The position numbers were made by a program, and so were the translations under genes. A stretch of DNA of 64,000 nucleotides from Pseudomonas fluorescens (GTDB lineage: Bacteria; Pseudomonadota; Gammaproteobacteria; Pseudomonadales; Pseudomonadaceae), in the NCBI RefSeq assembly GCF_902497785.1, contig NZ_CABVHK010000015.1, forward strand, positions 72,746 through 136,745. The letters are read 5' to 3'. The notes beneath the pieces are model-generated. The model ran no database searches. It had not been told where the DNA came from and was given only the letters and a program-made list of their open reading frames with translations. Of this stretch, positions 42,724 to 51,712 are shown one piece after another. The first letter of the stretch is position 1, and each line of letters begins with the position of its first letter.

Positions 42724-44013
42724 TTACGGGAGTTCCTGGCAGGCGTAGAACGCGCTCAGCACTTTGACCAGGTGCGCCAGGTCGTGGCTGCCGCACAGTT
42801 CGCGGATCGAGTGCATGGCGAATGTCGGCAAGCCGATGTCCACGGTGCGTACGCCCAGGTGACTGGCGGTGATCGGGCCGATCGTCGATCCGCAGCCCAT
42901 GTCGCTGCGCACCACGAAGCTCTGCACCGGCACTTCTTCGGCCATGCACAGATGGCGGAAGAACCCGGCGGTTTCGCTGTTGGTGGCGTAACGCTGGTTA
43001 CTGTTGACCTTGATCACCGGGCCGGCATTGAGTTTCGGGCCGTGGTTGGCGTCGTGCTTTTCGGCGTAGTTCGGGTGAACGCCGTGGGCATTGTCTGCTG
43101 AAACCAGCAGAGATTTCTGAATGGTCCGGACGAATTCGTCACCTTCGGGCAACAGGCGACGCAGCGTCTGCTCCAGCATCGGGCCGTCAGCGCCGCACGC
43201 CGAGCAGGAGCCGACTTCTTCGTGGTCATTGGCAACCAGCACGCAGGTTTCGTCGGTTTCAGCCGTGAGCAAGGCTTGCAGGCCGGCGTAGCACGACAGC
43301 AGGTTGTCCAGGCGCGCACCGGCGATGAAATCGCCATGCAAACCGATGACCGCCGCGCTTTGGGTGTCGTAGAAACTCAGCTCGTAATCGAGCACCACGT
43401 CGGCGTTGAGGCCATGTTCCAGCGCCAGCTGATTGGTCAGCACGGCGCGGAAGTCCACGCGCTCGTCGCCGGCAAATTGCGCGAGGATCGGCGGCAGTTC
43501 GGTCTGGGCATTGATGGCCCAGCCCATGTTGGCTTCACGATTGAGGTGGATGGCCAGGTTCGGAATGGTCGCGATGGGCGCCTTGAAGTCGATCAACTGG
43601 CTCTCGACCTTGCCGTCGCGGCGGAAGGTCACGCGGCCAGCCAGGGACAGGTCACGGTCGAACCACGGGGCCAGCAGCGCGCCGCCATAGACTTCGACGC
43701 CCAGTTGCCAGAAACCCTGGCGTTGCAGTTCGGGCTGGGGTTTGACTCGCAGGCACGGGCTGTCGGTATGCGCACCGACCAGACGAATACCGCCATGCAG
43801 CGGCGAGTGACGGCCCATCTTGAAGGCAACGATCGAGGAGTCGTTGCGGGTCACGTAATAACGGCCGTTGGCCTCGGTGGTCCAGGTCTCGCGTTCGTCG
43901 AGACGCTGATAGCCCGCCGCTTCCAGGCGCTGAACCAGGCTGGCGGTGGCATGAAACGGGGTAGGGGAGGCCTTGAGAAAATCGATCAGGCCTTGGTTCA
44001 ACTCTTCGCGCAT
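42724..44013 (-). CDS. apeB: M18-family aminopeptidase
   Basis: 429 residues. M18 metallopeptidase with zinc ligands in VGAHTDSPCLRVKP, a second metal and catalytic region in VANDHEEVGSCSACGADG, and SADNAHGVHPNYAEKHD plus RSDMGCGSTIGPI near the end. It forms large cytoplasmic dodecamers and removes N-terminal acidic or neutral residues. Gene order matches PA3247. Confidence 0.95.
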   Translation of the reverse strand: MREELNQGLIDFLKASPTPFHATASLVQRLEAAGYQRLDERETWTTEANGRYYVTRNDSSIVAFKMGRHSPLHGGIRLVGAHTDSPCLRVKPQPELQRQGFWQLGVEVYGGALLAPWFDRDLSLAGRVTFRRDGKVESQLIDFKAPIATIPNLAIHLNREANMGWAINAQTELPPILAQFAGDERVDFRAVLTNQLALEHGLNADVVLDYELSFYDTQSAAVIGLHGDFIAGARLDNLLSCYAGLQALLTAETDETCVLVANDHEEVGSCSACGADGPMLEQTLRRLLPEGDEFVRTIQKSLLVSADNAHGVHPNYAEKHDANHGPKLNAGPVIKVNSNQRYATNSETAGFFRHLCMAEEVPVQSFVVRSDMGCGSTIGPITASHLGVRTVDIGLPTFAMHSIRELCGSHDLAHLVKVLSAFYACQELP

Positions 44014-44088
44014 AAGTAGCTCCAGACAGCAGTGGCGCCAGTTTAACGTATTGGTCCGGGCCTTTGGGTCTCACATTCGCAAGCGGCG

Positions 44089-45195
44089 TCAGCGGGCCTC
44101 GGCCATGCGTTTTTTCAGGTAGGCCATGATGATCTGCTCATCTTCCTGCTTCTGCGGCTTGGGCAGTTGCTTGGGCCAGCTTTTTTGATGAGCGCCCAGC
44201 AGCGCTTTCTGACGGTCATGGTCCCAGCGGAGTATTTCCCGTGAGGCCGATTCCCACCATTCGTGTCGGCATGCCGTGTAGTACGGATGATCGGGCGCTG
44301 CACTGCCGTAGAGCAAATCGCGACTGACTTTTTTCAACGCGCCCTTTTTATTACGCAGCTTCCATTTGATTTTCAGCCGTTGCCAGGCGGACGGGTACGG
44401 TTTGACTCGCGGTACGTCGCGGCACCATTCCACCAGCTCCGGGCTGAACTGCTCGCCGTGCTGGGAGAAGAAAAATGCCTGCATGCCATGGAAGAAGCGT
44501 TTTTCGGCGAAGTAGTGATAGACGAATTTTCGCGCTTCGCGCACCGGCTTGTCGCGCATCGCGAACGACAGGGCAATTTGCTCGATCGTATGGACGTCGT
44601 AGCTGTCCCGGGTCCATTCGTCGATAAGACGGATCGACGCTTGCAGCAGGGGCGCATCGCTGTCGGTCACGCCGCAGAGTCCGCTGTTGTAGAGCTTGAA
44701 GCCGTTGTCCGCCGTGACGCCGTGAGCGCGCAGGCAGTCGCCGAGTTTGCGGTACTCAGGCCGTTCGCAGACGTCCCGCCAGTGATACTCGAGGCGATCC
44801 ATCAAGTAGTGCCCGGGCTTGATGTGCTTGAAGATCTGGTTCGGGTCGCGGGTAAACAGCGTGTCGGTATCGACGAACAGGGTTTTTTCCGCGAGCTTCA
44901 GACCCTCGGCCATGGCACAGGCTTTGCGCCGATGGTGATAGCCGTTTTCGCCCTGCCACAGGGTCAACGTCTGCGGTTGCAGGCGTACGGTTTCAACCGG
45001 CCAGCCGGCGTAGTCTTCAGGGCGATCCGTGAGGATTCTGATGCTCGGCAGCTTGCCGTCCTTCGCATGGGACAGCGCCGTCAAAATACTGAACTTGGCT
45101 TCGCGCCGGTAAACGTCCTGATTGCCGTAAATCAGGTAAAGCAGCTGATGACGGGTTTTCTTGACGGGTGCTTCAAGGGAATCGGTACAACTCAT
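44089..45195 (-). CDS. Putative GT-A type glycosyltransferase
   Basis: 368 residues from the ATG at 45195 (MSCTDSLEAPVKKTRHQLLY). HQLLYLIYGNQDVYRREAKF opens a nucleotide-binding strand, and KTLFVDTDTLFTRDP at 105-118 contains a DxD motif (DTDT, 109-112) like metal-binding glycosyltransferases; YNSGLCGV follows, as in GT8/GT-A folds. The C-terminal part is very basic (KIKWKLRNKKGALKK) and would suit membrane association. There is no signal peptide. No named family is recognised. It lies 48 bp after rluA, but a link is unproven. Confidence 0.75.
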   Translation of the reverse strand: MSCTDSLEAPVKKTRHQLLYLIYGNQDVYRREAKFSILTALSHAKDGKLPSIRILTDRPEDYAGWPVETVRLQPQTLTLWQGENGYHHRRKACAMAEGLKLAEKTLFVDTDTLFTRDPNQIFKHIKPGHYLMDRLEYHWRDVCERPEYRKLGDCLRAHGVTADNGFKLYNSGLCGVTDSDAPLLQASIRLIDEWTRDSYDVHTIEQIALSFAMRDKPVREARKFVYHYFAEKRFFHGMQAFFFSQHGEQFSPELVEWCRDVPRVKPYPSAWQRLKIKWKLRNKKGALKKVSRDLLYGSAAPDHPYYTACRHEWWESASREILRWDHDRQKALLGAHQKSWPKQLPKPQKQEDEQIIMAYLKKRMAEAR

Positions 45196-45243
45196 CCGGA
45201 TGAAATCCTCATGCAAAAGCGTGCGAATGCGTGCAGGCAACGC

Positions 45244-45879
45244 TTAAAACGGTGCCGGGCATTCGAAGCGCAGGCGTTCGCCGGTTTGCGGATGGGTGAA
45301 GCTGAGCATGCTCGCGTGCAGGCACAGTCGAGGCCAGGCGGGCAGCGCCTGCTCGTGGGCGTAGAGCCCGTCACCCAGCAAGGGGTGGCCGATGGAAAGC
45401 ATGTGCACGCGCAACTGATGGGAGCGGCCGGTGATCGGAGTCAGTTCCACGCGACACCAGTCGCCGCAACGTTCCAGCACACGCCAGAAGGTCAGGGCGT
45501 TTTTGCCGAACTCGTGGTCCACCACGTGACGCGGTTTGGTCGGCGGGTCGTAGCGCAAGGGCAGATCGATGCTGCCGCTGTCCAGCTCCGGCTGGCCCCA
45601 GCAGAGTGCGGTGTAGGCCTTTTCGGTTTCGCGGTCGTGAAATTGCCGGGACAGTTCGCGATGAGTGTCCGGGTCACGGGCCAACAGAATGATGCCGGAG
45701 GTTTCCCAGTCCAGTCGATGGACGATTCGCGCTTCCGGGTAGCCGTTTTCCTGCAGGCGGGTGATCAGGCAGTCCTTGTTGTCATCGGCCCGGCCGGGGA
45801 CGGAGAGCAGCAGGGTCGGTTTATTCACCACCAGTACGGCGGCGTCCTGATGGATGATGCGGATGTTGGACAGCGGCAT
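45244..45879 (-). CDS. rluA: RNA pseudouridine synthase RluA
   Basis: 211 residues, short and without an S4 domain, as RluA. Catalytic motif HRLDWETSGIILLARD carries the active Asp; GRSHQLRVHMLSIGHPLLGD is the C-terminal family block. E. coli RluA modifies U746 of 23S rRNA and U32 of several tRNAs. Followed by the putative glycosyltransferase; min genes are upstream. Confidence 0.94.
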   Translation of the reverse strand: MPLSNIRIIHQDAAVLVVNKPTLLLSVPGRADDNKDCLITRLQENGYPEARIVHRLDWETSGIILLARDPDTHRELSRQFHDRETEKAYTALCWGQPELDSGSIDLPLRYDPPTKPRHVVDHEFGKNALTFWRVLERCGDWCRVELTPITGRSHQLRVHMLSIGHPLLGDGLYAHEQALPAWPRLCLHASMLSFTHPQTGERLRFECPAPF

Positions 45880-45929
45880 TAAAACAGCCTCGTAACAAAC
45901 GCCAACGGCGACTCAGGCCTTCCTCGCTC

Positions 45930-46011
45930 TGTAGGAGCTGCCGCAGGCTGCGATCTTTTGATTTTGAGTTAAAACAAGATCAAAAGATCGCAGCCTGCGG
46001 CAGCTCCTACA
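45930..46011. repeat. REP pair, family B
   Basis: TGTAGGAGCTGCCGCAGGCT and its inverse between rluA and minE. Confidence 0.9.
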
Positions 46012-46053
46012 AAGGCCGAAGGGCCTGAGCCGCCGTGGCTCCAGCAGGATCGA

Positions 46054-46308
46054 CTAGCGATCCGGCAGGGTGATATTGAGTTCCAGAATCGAGCAGCTAC
46101 CCTGGTTTTCCAGGGCGACATGCACGTCATCGGACCCGATATTGACGTACTTGCGAATCACCTCGACCAATTCCTTCTGCAAGGCAGGCAGGTAGTCCGG
46201 TGTTGTGCGTTGGCCGCGTTCATGCGCCACGATGATCTGTAGACGCTCTTTCGCTACCGAGGCGGTACTTGGCTTCTTGTTAGCACGAAAGAAGTCGAAA
46301 ATATTCAT
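46054..46308 (-). CDS. minE: Cell-division topological factor MinE
   Basis: 84 residues. The anti-MinCD helix RLQIIVAHERGQRTTPDYLP is intact, and the N-terminal amphipathic MNIFDFFRAN binds membrane. MinE drives MinD oscillation. The ATG overlaps the minD stop by one base (TAATG), showing coupling. Confidence 0.97.
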   Translation of the reverse strand: MNIFDFFRANKKPSTASVAKERLQIIVAHERGQRTTPDYLPALQKELVEVIRKYVNIGSDDVHVALENQGSCSILELNITLPDR

Positions 46309-47120
46309 TACCGGCCTCCAAACAGACGCTCAAAGAATCCTTTCTTCGTTACATCGAGAAACCGATGCTCCACGGTTTTGCCCAGCAGGCGGTCGACAGC
46401 ATCGCTGTACGCCTGACCGGCGTCGCTCTGGTCGTCGAGGATCACCGGCACACCGGAGTTGGACGCCTTGAGTACCGCTTGGGACTCGGGAATCACGCCC
46501 AGCAGGGTCACGGCGAGAATCTCTTTGACGTCTTCGACGCCCAGCATTTCGCCATCGCTGACGCGCTGCGGGTTGTAACGGGTCAGCAGCAAGTGTTCCT
46601 TGATCGGGTCTTCGCCGTTTTCGGCGCGACGCGATTTGCTGGCCAGCAGGCCGAGCATGCGGTCCGAGTCACGTACCGAGGAGACTTCCGGGTTGGTCAC
46701 GACGATCGCTTCATCAGCGAAATACATGGCCAGGTGGGCGCCTTTCTCGATGCCGGCCGGAGAATCGCAGACCACGAATTCGAAGTCTTCTTTCAACGCC
46801 ATCAGCACCTTTTCCACGCCTTCGACGGTCAGCGCGTCTTTGTCGCGGGTCTGGCTGGCGGCCAGTACGTAAAGGTTTTCCAGGCGCTTGTCTTTGATCA
46901 GGGCCTGTTGCAGGTTGGCTTCGCCGTTGACCACGTTGACGAAGTCATACACCACGCGACGCTCGCAACCCATGATCAGGTCGAGGTTACGCAAACCCAC
47001 GTCGAAGTCGACGATAACTGTTTTGTGACCGCGCAGTGCGAGGCCGGTACCGATAGCGGCACTGGTGGTGGTCTTACCCACACCACCCTTGCCGGATGTA
47101 ACCACGAGAATCTTGGCCAA
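46308..47120 (-). CDS. minD: Septum site-determining ATPase MinD
   Basis: 270 residues. Deviant Walker A GKGGVGKTT (residues 10-18, with the signature Lys11), and a C-terminal membrane-targeting helix KKGFFERLFGGR. It dimerises with ATP on the membrane and recruits MinC and MinE. The 200-bp gap to minC shows no clear terminator. Confidence 0.98.
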   Translation of the reverse strand: MAKILVVTSGKGGVGKTTTSAAIGTGLALRGHKTVIVDFDVGLRNLDLIMGCERRVVYDFVNVVNGEANLQQALIKDKRLENLYVLAASQTRDKDALTVEGVEKVLMALKEDFEFVVCDSPAGIEKGAHLAMYFADEAIVVTNPEVSSVRDSDRMLGLLASKSRRAENGEDPIKEHLLLTRYNPQRVSDGEMLGVEDVKEILAVTLLGVIPESQAVLKASNSGVPVILDDQSDAGQAYSDAVDRLLGKTVEHRFLDVTKKGFFERLFGGR

Positions 47121-47322
47121 GGTGTTTCACCCCTAAGGAAAAAGGACATTGAGCCCCTGAAAAACATCTCTATAAAAAACTGATGCAGTCGGACAGCCTT
47201 GGCTGGAATCCGGTCCTGAACGGCGCTTACCTCGGGTAAACACGGCTTTTGGCCTTTTTCCTACTTCGTTTGAGCCGTTTTCGCTACGTTTTAGAGATGC
47301 TTGGAAAATGCGGCAGTATCCG

Positions 47323-48054
47323 TTAAAGCCGAATGATGTTCAACACATCGCCCGACAGGCTGACCTGTACGCCCGCACCCCATAACGGGTCGCGACGCAG
47401 ATCCTCCGAAACCTTGTAGTGGCCTGCGATGGAGACCAGTTCAGCGCTCATTTGCTGACAGAAAATCCTGGCTTTCGTGTCGCCTTTGACCCCAGCCAAG
47501 ACACGACCGCGCATCGGGCCGTATACATGGATGTTCCCATCGGCGAGAAGTTCCGCCCCCGGGCTGACCGAGGAGATCACCACCAGGTCACAGCCCTGGG
47601 CGTATATCTGCTGGCCGCCGCGTACGGGCGAGGTGATGATTTTGGTCGGTTTGATCGTCGCTTCCGGCGGTTTTTCCGGCTTCTTCGCCACGACGGGCGC
47701 TTCCAGCGGACGCTCGCGGGCGCCGGACGGCGGCAGCACCGGGAGGTCGACGGCAATGGCGGCGGCGATGTCTTCAATGCGGCTGGCACGGATCGCCAGG
47801 GTGCGCAGACCGTGCTGGCGGCAGACGCGCATCAGTCCGGGCAGATCGACCGCGCCTTCGCTGGCCGGAAGCTTGTCCAGCGCCAGCACCAATGGCGCAT
47901 TACTGAAGAAGCCAGGCGCCTGGGCGACCTTGGCGGCCAGTTGCCGATCAAGGGACTCGAGGTCGTTTCGGGTCAGTTCCAGCACGGTAATGGCGAGCAT
48001 GCTGCCCTTCAACTGGAACACGGGATCCTGGTCTTGCGGTTCGGTTTGGCTCAT
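47323..48054 (-). CDS. minC: Septum site-determining protein MinC
   Basis: 243 residues from the ATG at 48054 (MSQTEPQDQDPVF). The N-domain (about 1-105) inhibits FtsZ; the linker is Pro/Lys-rich (EAPVVAKKPEKPPEA); the C-terminal beta-helix has VRGGQQIYAQGCDLVVISSVSPGAEL and ADGNIHVYGPMRGRVLAG, the MinD-binding RxxGxxxA-like turns. Confidence 0.96.
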   Translation of the reverse strand: MSQTEPQDQDPVFQLKGSMLAITVLELTRNDLESLDRQLAAKVAQAPGFFSNAPLVLALDKLPASEGAVDLPGLMRVCRQHGLRTLAIRASRIEDIAAAIAVDLPVLPPSGARERPLEAPVVAKKPEKPPEATIKPTKIITSPVRGGQQIYAQGCDLVVISSVSPGAELLADGNIHVYGPMRGRVLAGVKGDTKARIFCQQMSAELVSIAGHYKVSEDLRRDPLWGAGVQVSLSGDVLNIIRL

Positions 48055-48172
48055 GGTCGGCATACAACGGCTTGTCACTAAAAGTGCCGAGACTTATAAC
48101 GAGAACGCTCGCCAGCCGCAAGCCGGGTCGAACGATGTAGAATGCGCGGCCATTGTCTTTCCGGAACCTTTA

Positions 48173-49105
48173 ATGGACCGCCCGCGTTTTCGAAAAACAT
48201 TTCTTATGCCGCGTTTCTGGCCGCTGTGGTGTGGCTTGGGGCTGTTGTGGCTGATCGTTCAGCTGCCGTATCCGGCGTTGCTGTCTATTGGCCGTGCCCT
48301 CGGCGCATTGATGTATCGCGCGGCGGGCGACCGACGGCGCATTGCCCGGCGCAATCTGGAACTGTGCTTCCCGGAAAAGTCCGCTGCCGAGCGCAAGCGC
48401 CTGCTCAAGGAAAACTTCGCCTCCACCGGCATCGCCTTTTTCGAAATGGCCATGAGCTGGTGGTGGTCACGCGAGCGTCTGGCGAAACTGGCGCATGTCG
48501 AAGGTCTGGAGCATCTGAAGAAAGCCCAGCGCGACGGCAAAGGCGTGATTCTGATGGCGGTGCATTTCACCACGCTGGAAATCGGCGCGGCGTTGCTCGG
48601 CCAACAGCACACCATCGACGGCATGTACCGCGAGCACAAGAACCCGCTCTTCGATTACATCCAGCGCAGTGGCCGCGAGCGGCACAACCTCGATTCACTG
48701 GCCGTGGAGCGCGAAGACGTGCGCGGCATGCTCAAGCTCCTGCGGGCCGGCCGCGCGATCTGGTACGCGCCGGATCAGGATTACGGCGCCAAGCAAAGTA
48801 TTTTCGTGCCGCTGTTCGGCATTCAGGCCGCGACCGTCACCGCCACCAGCAAGTTTGCACGGCTGGGCAAGGCGCTGGTGGTGCCGTTCACCCAGGAGCG
48901 CCTGGCGGACGGCAGCGGTTATCGGCTGGTGATCCACCCGCCGCTCGAAGGTTTCCCCGGTGAGAGCGAAGAAGCGGATTGCCTGCGGATCAACCAATGG
49001 GTCGAAGGCGTCTTGCGCGACTGCCCGGAGCAATACCTCTGGGCCCATCGCCGCTTCAAGAGCCGTCCGCCGGGAGAACCGAAGCTGTACGCAAAACGCG
49101 GTTGA
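48173..49105 (+). CDS. lpxL: Lipid A lauroyl acyltransferase, LpxL/HtrB type
   Basis: 310 residues from the ATG at 48173, since longer in-frame extensions run through minC. N-terminal membrane helix about 14-38, then the catalytic HX4E motif HFTTLE (His131, Glu136) and WYAPDQDYG. It transfers a lauroyl group to Kdo2-lipid IVA at the inner membrane. Divergent from minC as PA3242 is from minC in P. aeruginosa. Confidence 0.94.
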   Translation: MDRPRFRKTFLMPRFWPLWCGLGLLWLIVQLPYPALLSIGRALGALMYRAAGDRRRIARRNLELCFPEKSAAERKRLLKENFASTGIAFFEMAMSWWWSRERLAKLAHVEGLEHLKKAQRDGKGVILMAVHFTTLEIGAALLGQQHTIDGMYREHKNPLFDYIQRSGRERHNLDSLAVEREDVRGMLKLLRAGRAIWYAPDQDYGAKQSIFVPLFGIQAATVTATSKFARLGKALVVPFTQERLADGSGYRLVIHPPLEGFPGESEEADCLRINQWVEGVLRDCPEQYLWAHRRFKSRPPGEPKLYAKRG

Positions 49106-49118
49106 AACACCTATCCCC

Positions 49119-49219
49119 TGTAGGAGCGAGCGAGCTCGCGAAGAACTTGAGACCTCCGCGGGGTATCAGGCTGCAAACGTCATCGTTGACGACCTTCGCG
49201 AGCAGGCTCGCTCCCACAT
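49119..49219. repeat. REP pair, family A, diverged
   Basis: TGTAGGAGCGAGCGAGCTCG at the left has GAGC in place of the usual TTGC; the right half is normal. Confidence 0.85.
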
Positions 49220-49268
49220 GGGAAGAAGTTGGCAATGAAATCCCATCCAGCACCATGGAGCGTTGTGC

Positions 49269-50423
49269 ATGAGTCCAGGCGAACCGGTTACAGGGTTGAT
49301 ACTTTCCGGCGGCGGGGCTCGGGCGGCCTATCAGGTGGGTGTATTGGCGGCAATTGCCGAACTGCTGCCTGAAGGTGCCGACAATCCGTTTCCGGTGATC
49401 GTCGGCACCTCGGCCGGCGCGATCAACGCAGTCAGCCTCGCCAGCGGCGCGATGGACTTTCGGGGCGCGATCGAGCGCCTGACCGCCTTCTGGCAGGGTT
49501 TTCGCAGTCATCTGGTGTTGCGTAGCGACTGGCCAGGCGTGATTCATCAGGCGAGCCGATTCGTCAGCCGCAGTTTGCTTGGCATCGGCGCGCAGGTGCC
49601 CGTGGCGTTGCTCAATAGCTCGCCGTTGCGCGGGTTGCTGAACGACAAACTGCACATGACCGGCATTGCCGAAGCCATCGCACAAAAGCAGTTACAGGCC
49701 GTGGCGGTCACCGCGTTCGGCTACGAATCCGGTCAGGCCGTGACGTTCTACCAGGGCGGCGGCACCATCGACGCCTGGCTGCGTCACCGGCGCATCGGCG
49801 TGCCCACCCAATTGACCGTCGACCACTTGCTCGCCAGCTCGGCCATCCCGCTGCTGTTTGCGCCGGTGAAAATCGGCGAAGAGTATTTCGGTGACGGTGC
49901 CGTCCGCCAATCCGCGCCGATCAGCCCGGCCCTGCACCTGGGCGCGAGTCGCGTGCTGGTGGTGGGCGTCAGCGGCAACCCGCGCGGGGTCGATCCGGAA
50001 CAACCGCTGCAACGCGCCTACACCGGGCAGCAACCGACGCTTGCACAGATCGGCGGGCACATGCTCAACAGCACGTTCATTGACAGCCTGGAAAGCGACA
50101 TCGAATTACTGCAGCGGCTCAATCAGTTCAGCCACCTGCTGCCCGACGGAACGCCAACCCGCACGCTCGGCGTGGCGCCAGTGGAGGTGTTGGTGATTTC
50201 ACCGAGCCAGCCGATCGATGAAATTGCCGCGCGGCATCGCCAGGAATTGCCGGCGGCACTGCGTCTATTCCTGCGTGGGCCGGGGGCGACGAAGACAAGT
50301 GGGGCGGGGGTGTTGAGTTATTTGCTGTTCGAGGCGGGGTATTGCAGCGAGTTGATTGATCTGGGGCGGCGGGATGCGTTGGCCAAGAAGGCTGAGTTGC
50401 GCCGGTTTCTGGGGTTGACCTAA
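49269..50423 (+). CDS. Patatin-like phospholipase
   Basis: 384 residues from the ATG at 49269. Patatin catalytic dyad: oxyanion loop LSGGGARAAYQVGVL (about 12-26), nucleophile elbow GTSAG (Ser48), and catalytic Asp in YFGDGAVRQ. No signal peptide, so cytoplasmic or peripheral. It should hydrolyse acyl chains from phospholipids. Gene order matches PA3241. Confidence 0.92.
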   Translation: MSPGEPVTGLILSGGGARAAYQVGVLAAIAELLPEGADNPFPVIVGTSAGAINAVSLASGAMDFRGAIERLTAFWQGFRSHLVLRSDWPGVIHQASRFVSRSLLGIGAQVPVALLNSSPLRGLLNDKLHMTGIAEAIAQKQLQAVAVTAFGYESGQAVTFYQGGGTIDAWLRHRRIGVPTQLTVDHLLASSAIPLLFAPVKIGEEYFGDGAVRQSAPISPALHLGASRVLVVGVSGNPRGVDPEQPLQRAYTGQQPTLAQIGGHMLNSTFIDSLESDIELLQRLNQFSHLLPDGTPTRTLGVAPVEVLVISPSQPIDEIAARHRQELPAALRLFLRGPGATKTSGAGVLSYLLFEAGYCSELIDLGRRDALAKKAELRRFLGLT

Positions 50424-50427
50424 AGCA

Positions 50428-50544
50428 AAGATCGCAGCCTTCGGCAGCTCCTACAGGGGAACTCATTCCAATGTAGGAGCCTTCGGCAGCTCCTACAGGG
50501 GAACTCATTTCAATGTAGGAGCTGGCGCAGCCTGCGATCTTTTG
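50428..50544. repeat. REP cluster, family B, with a tandem 42-bp duplication
   Basis: Two copies of a 42-bp unit (50438-50479 and 50480-50521) differ at one base. Each contains one CCTTCGGCAGCTCCTACA arm and the start of the next TGTAGGAG. The cluster ends in a normal right arm. Confidence 0.9.
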
Positions 50545-50552
50545 ACTTTAAA

Positions 50553-51338
50553 TCAGAAGTGAACCTTGACCAGGAAGCTGGTCACGCTCTGATCGGTCTT
50601 GAAGCCCTGGCTGTCTTCGATACCGTATTTGTTCTTCCAGTAGTCGTATTCGACACCGACATACAGCTGCTTCTCGCCCAGGTTCAGCGCCTTGCCAAGG
50701 TCGTATTTGACCTGCGGATTGAAGTGCAGGTTGGCGTGGTAGTCGCCTTTGGAGTTGGAGTCGTTGTCGACCACCCAGTCCATGAAGCCATCGATCAGGA
50801 TGTCCGAATCGCCGACCGGGATGGTGTAGGACCAGACCGGGGTGATCTGCCAGACGTTGTCACCCGCGCGCGGGCCTTCGGTGTGGCGCTGGTAGAAGTT
50901 CAGCTGGAAGTAGTCGAAACCGGGGATCGCCAAATCGAAACCCGGGCCGATCAGGTAGGACTCGGTATCGCCTTCGCCAAACTCGTAGGTCATCGCCAGC
51001 AACACGTCTTTGATCGGGCCGAACTCGATCTTTTGGTCGAGCACTTTGCCCAGGGAAATACGTGGCTGGAACTCGCCGTAATAGGTGTTCGGGCCGGCGT
51101 TGAAATCCTTCTCGCCGTTGTAGAAAATCTTGTCGACGAAGAAGAAGTTGTCGCCGTATTTCCAGGCATCGGCGTGTTCGAACGTCACGGTTTGCTGAAT
51201 GCGCGGGTTGACCTGGAAGTCTTTGCCATACAGGTAGGTCAGGCTGTTGTTCTGCCATTGCAGCAAGTCGCCGGCGATGGCCTGGCCCCCGGCCAGCAAG
51301 GATCCGGCCAGCATCAGGCTAGTGCACGTACGTTTCAT
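50553..51338 (-). CDS. Tsx/OmpK-family outer-membrane nucleoside channel, copy A
   Basis: 261 residues from the ATG at 51338. Signal peptide about 1-23 ending AIAG, then a beta-barrel with alternating aromatic strands (NSLTYLYGKDF, DVLLAMTYEFGEGDTESYLI, YWKNKYGIEDSQ) and a terminal Phe (VKVHF) for BAM recognition. Tsx-type channels pass nucleosides and bases. It is the last gene of the leftward purine cluster and has a sigma-54 promoter about 107 nt upstream. It is paralogous to the gene at 51713. Confidence 0.9.
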   Translation of the reverse strand: MKRTCTSLMLAGSLLAGGQAIAGDLLQWQNNSLTYLYGKDFQVNPRIQQTVTFEHADAWKYGDNFFFVDKIFYNGEKDFNAGPNTYYGEFQPRISLGKVLDQKIEFGPIKDVLLAMTYEFGEGDTESYLIGPGFDLAIPGFDYFQLNFYQRHTEGPRAGDNVWQITPVWSYTIPVGDSDILIDGFMDWVVDNDSNSKGDYHANLHFNPQVKYDLGKALNLGEKQLYVGVEYDYWKNKYGIEDSQGFKTDQSVTSFLVKVHF

Positions 51339-51712
51339 TCGGTTGCTCCCAAAAAGTAGGTGTTCCACGTTATTTTTTTAAGGTCGGCGCTCTGGTGTGG
51401 CGCCTTTATCTGTAGCGGTAGAAAATCATCCAATCGGTCAGCTTCAGTGCTAATAGCAAGCGCTGCGCCAAGGCTTTCGAAAACCAAAAAACTCCCGTTC
51501 GGCGGCTCAAGAACCGTCGATTGAGAGGAGTGTCGGAGTGCCTTGGTACCGTCCAGGGCCGGGATAAGTTGGCTTTCTGGTCAGGAATTAAATCCGGGCT
51601 TTTTTTTAAAGCGGATTCAGGCGGGCGCGGAGAATACTGACTCCAGGGCCCGTTCTCAAGTGCCCCGCAACAGCGCACCGACGACAGGTTTGGGGCACGG
51701 TTGCGGGCCATC
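51339..51712. other. Gap between the two Tsx-like genes
   Basis: 374 bp without a supported gene. It contains the sigma-54 promoter at 51454-51471. The rest is a hairpin-poor leader on the minus strand, with an A/T run at about 51370 and a TTTAAA patch near 51608. Confidence 0.5.
51454..51471 (-). promoter_or_regulatory. Sigma-54 promoter before Tsx-like copy A
   Basis: Minus strand reads TTGGCGCAGCGCTTGCTA, with GG at 51469/51468 and GC at 51457/51456, exactly 10 nt apart. It matches TGGCACG-N4-TTGCW at the key positions. Predicted start near 51445. Confidence 0.75.

Noticed and set aside
44263..45882. 539-codon frame antisense to the putative glycosyltransferase and rluA
   Set aside because: RluA motifs on the other strand are certain, and this frame crosses two genes.
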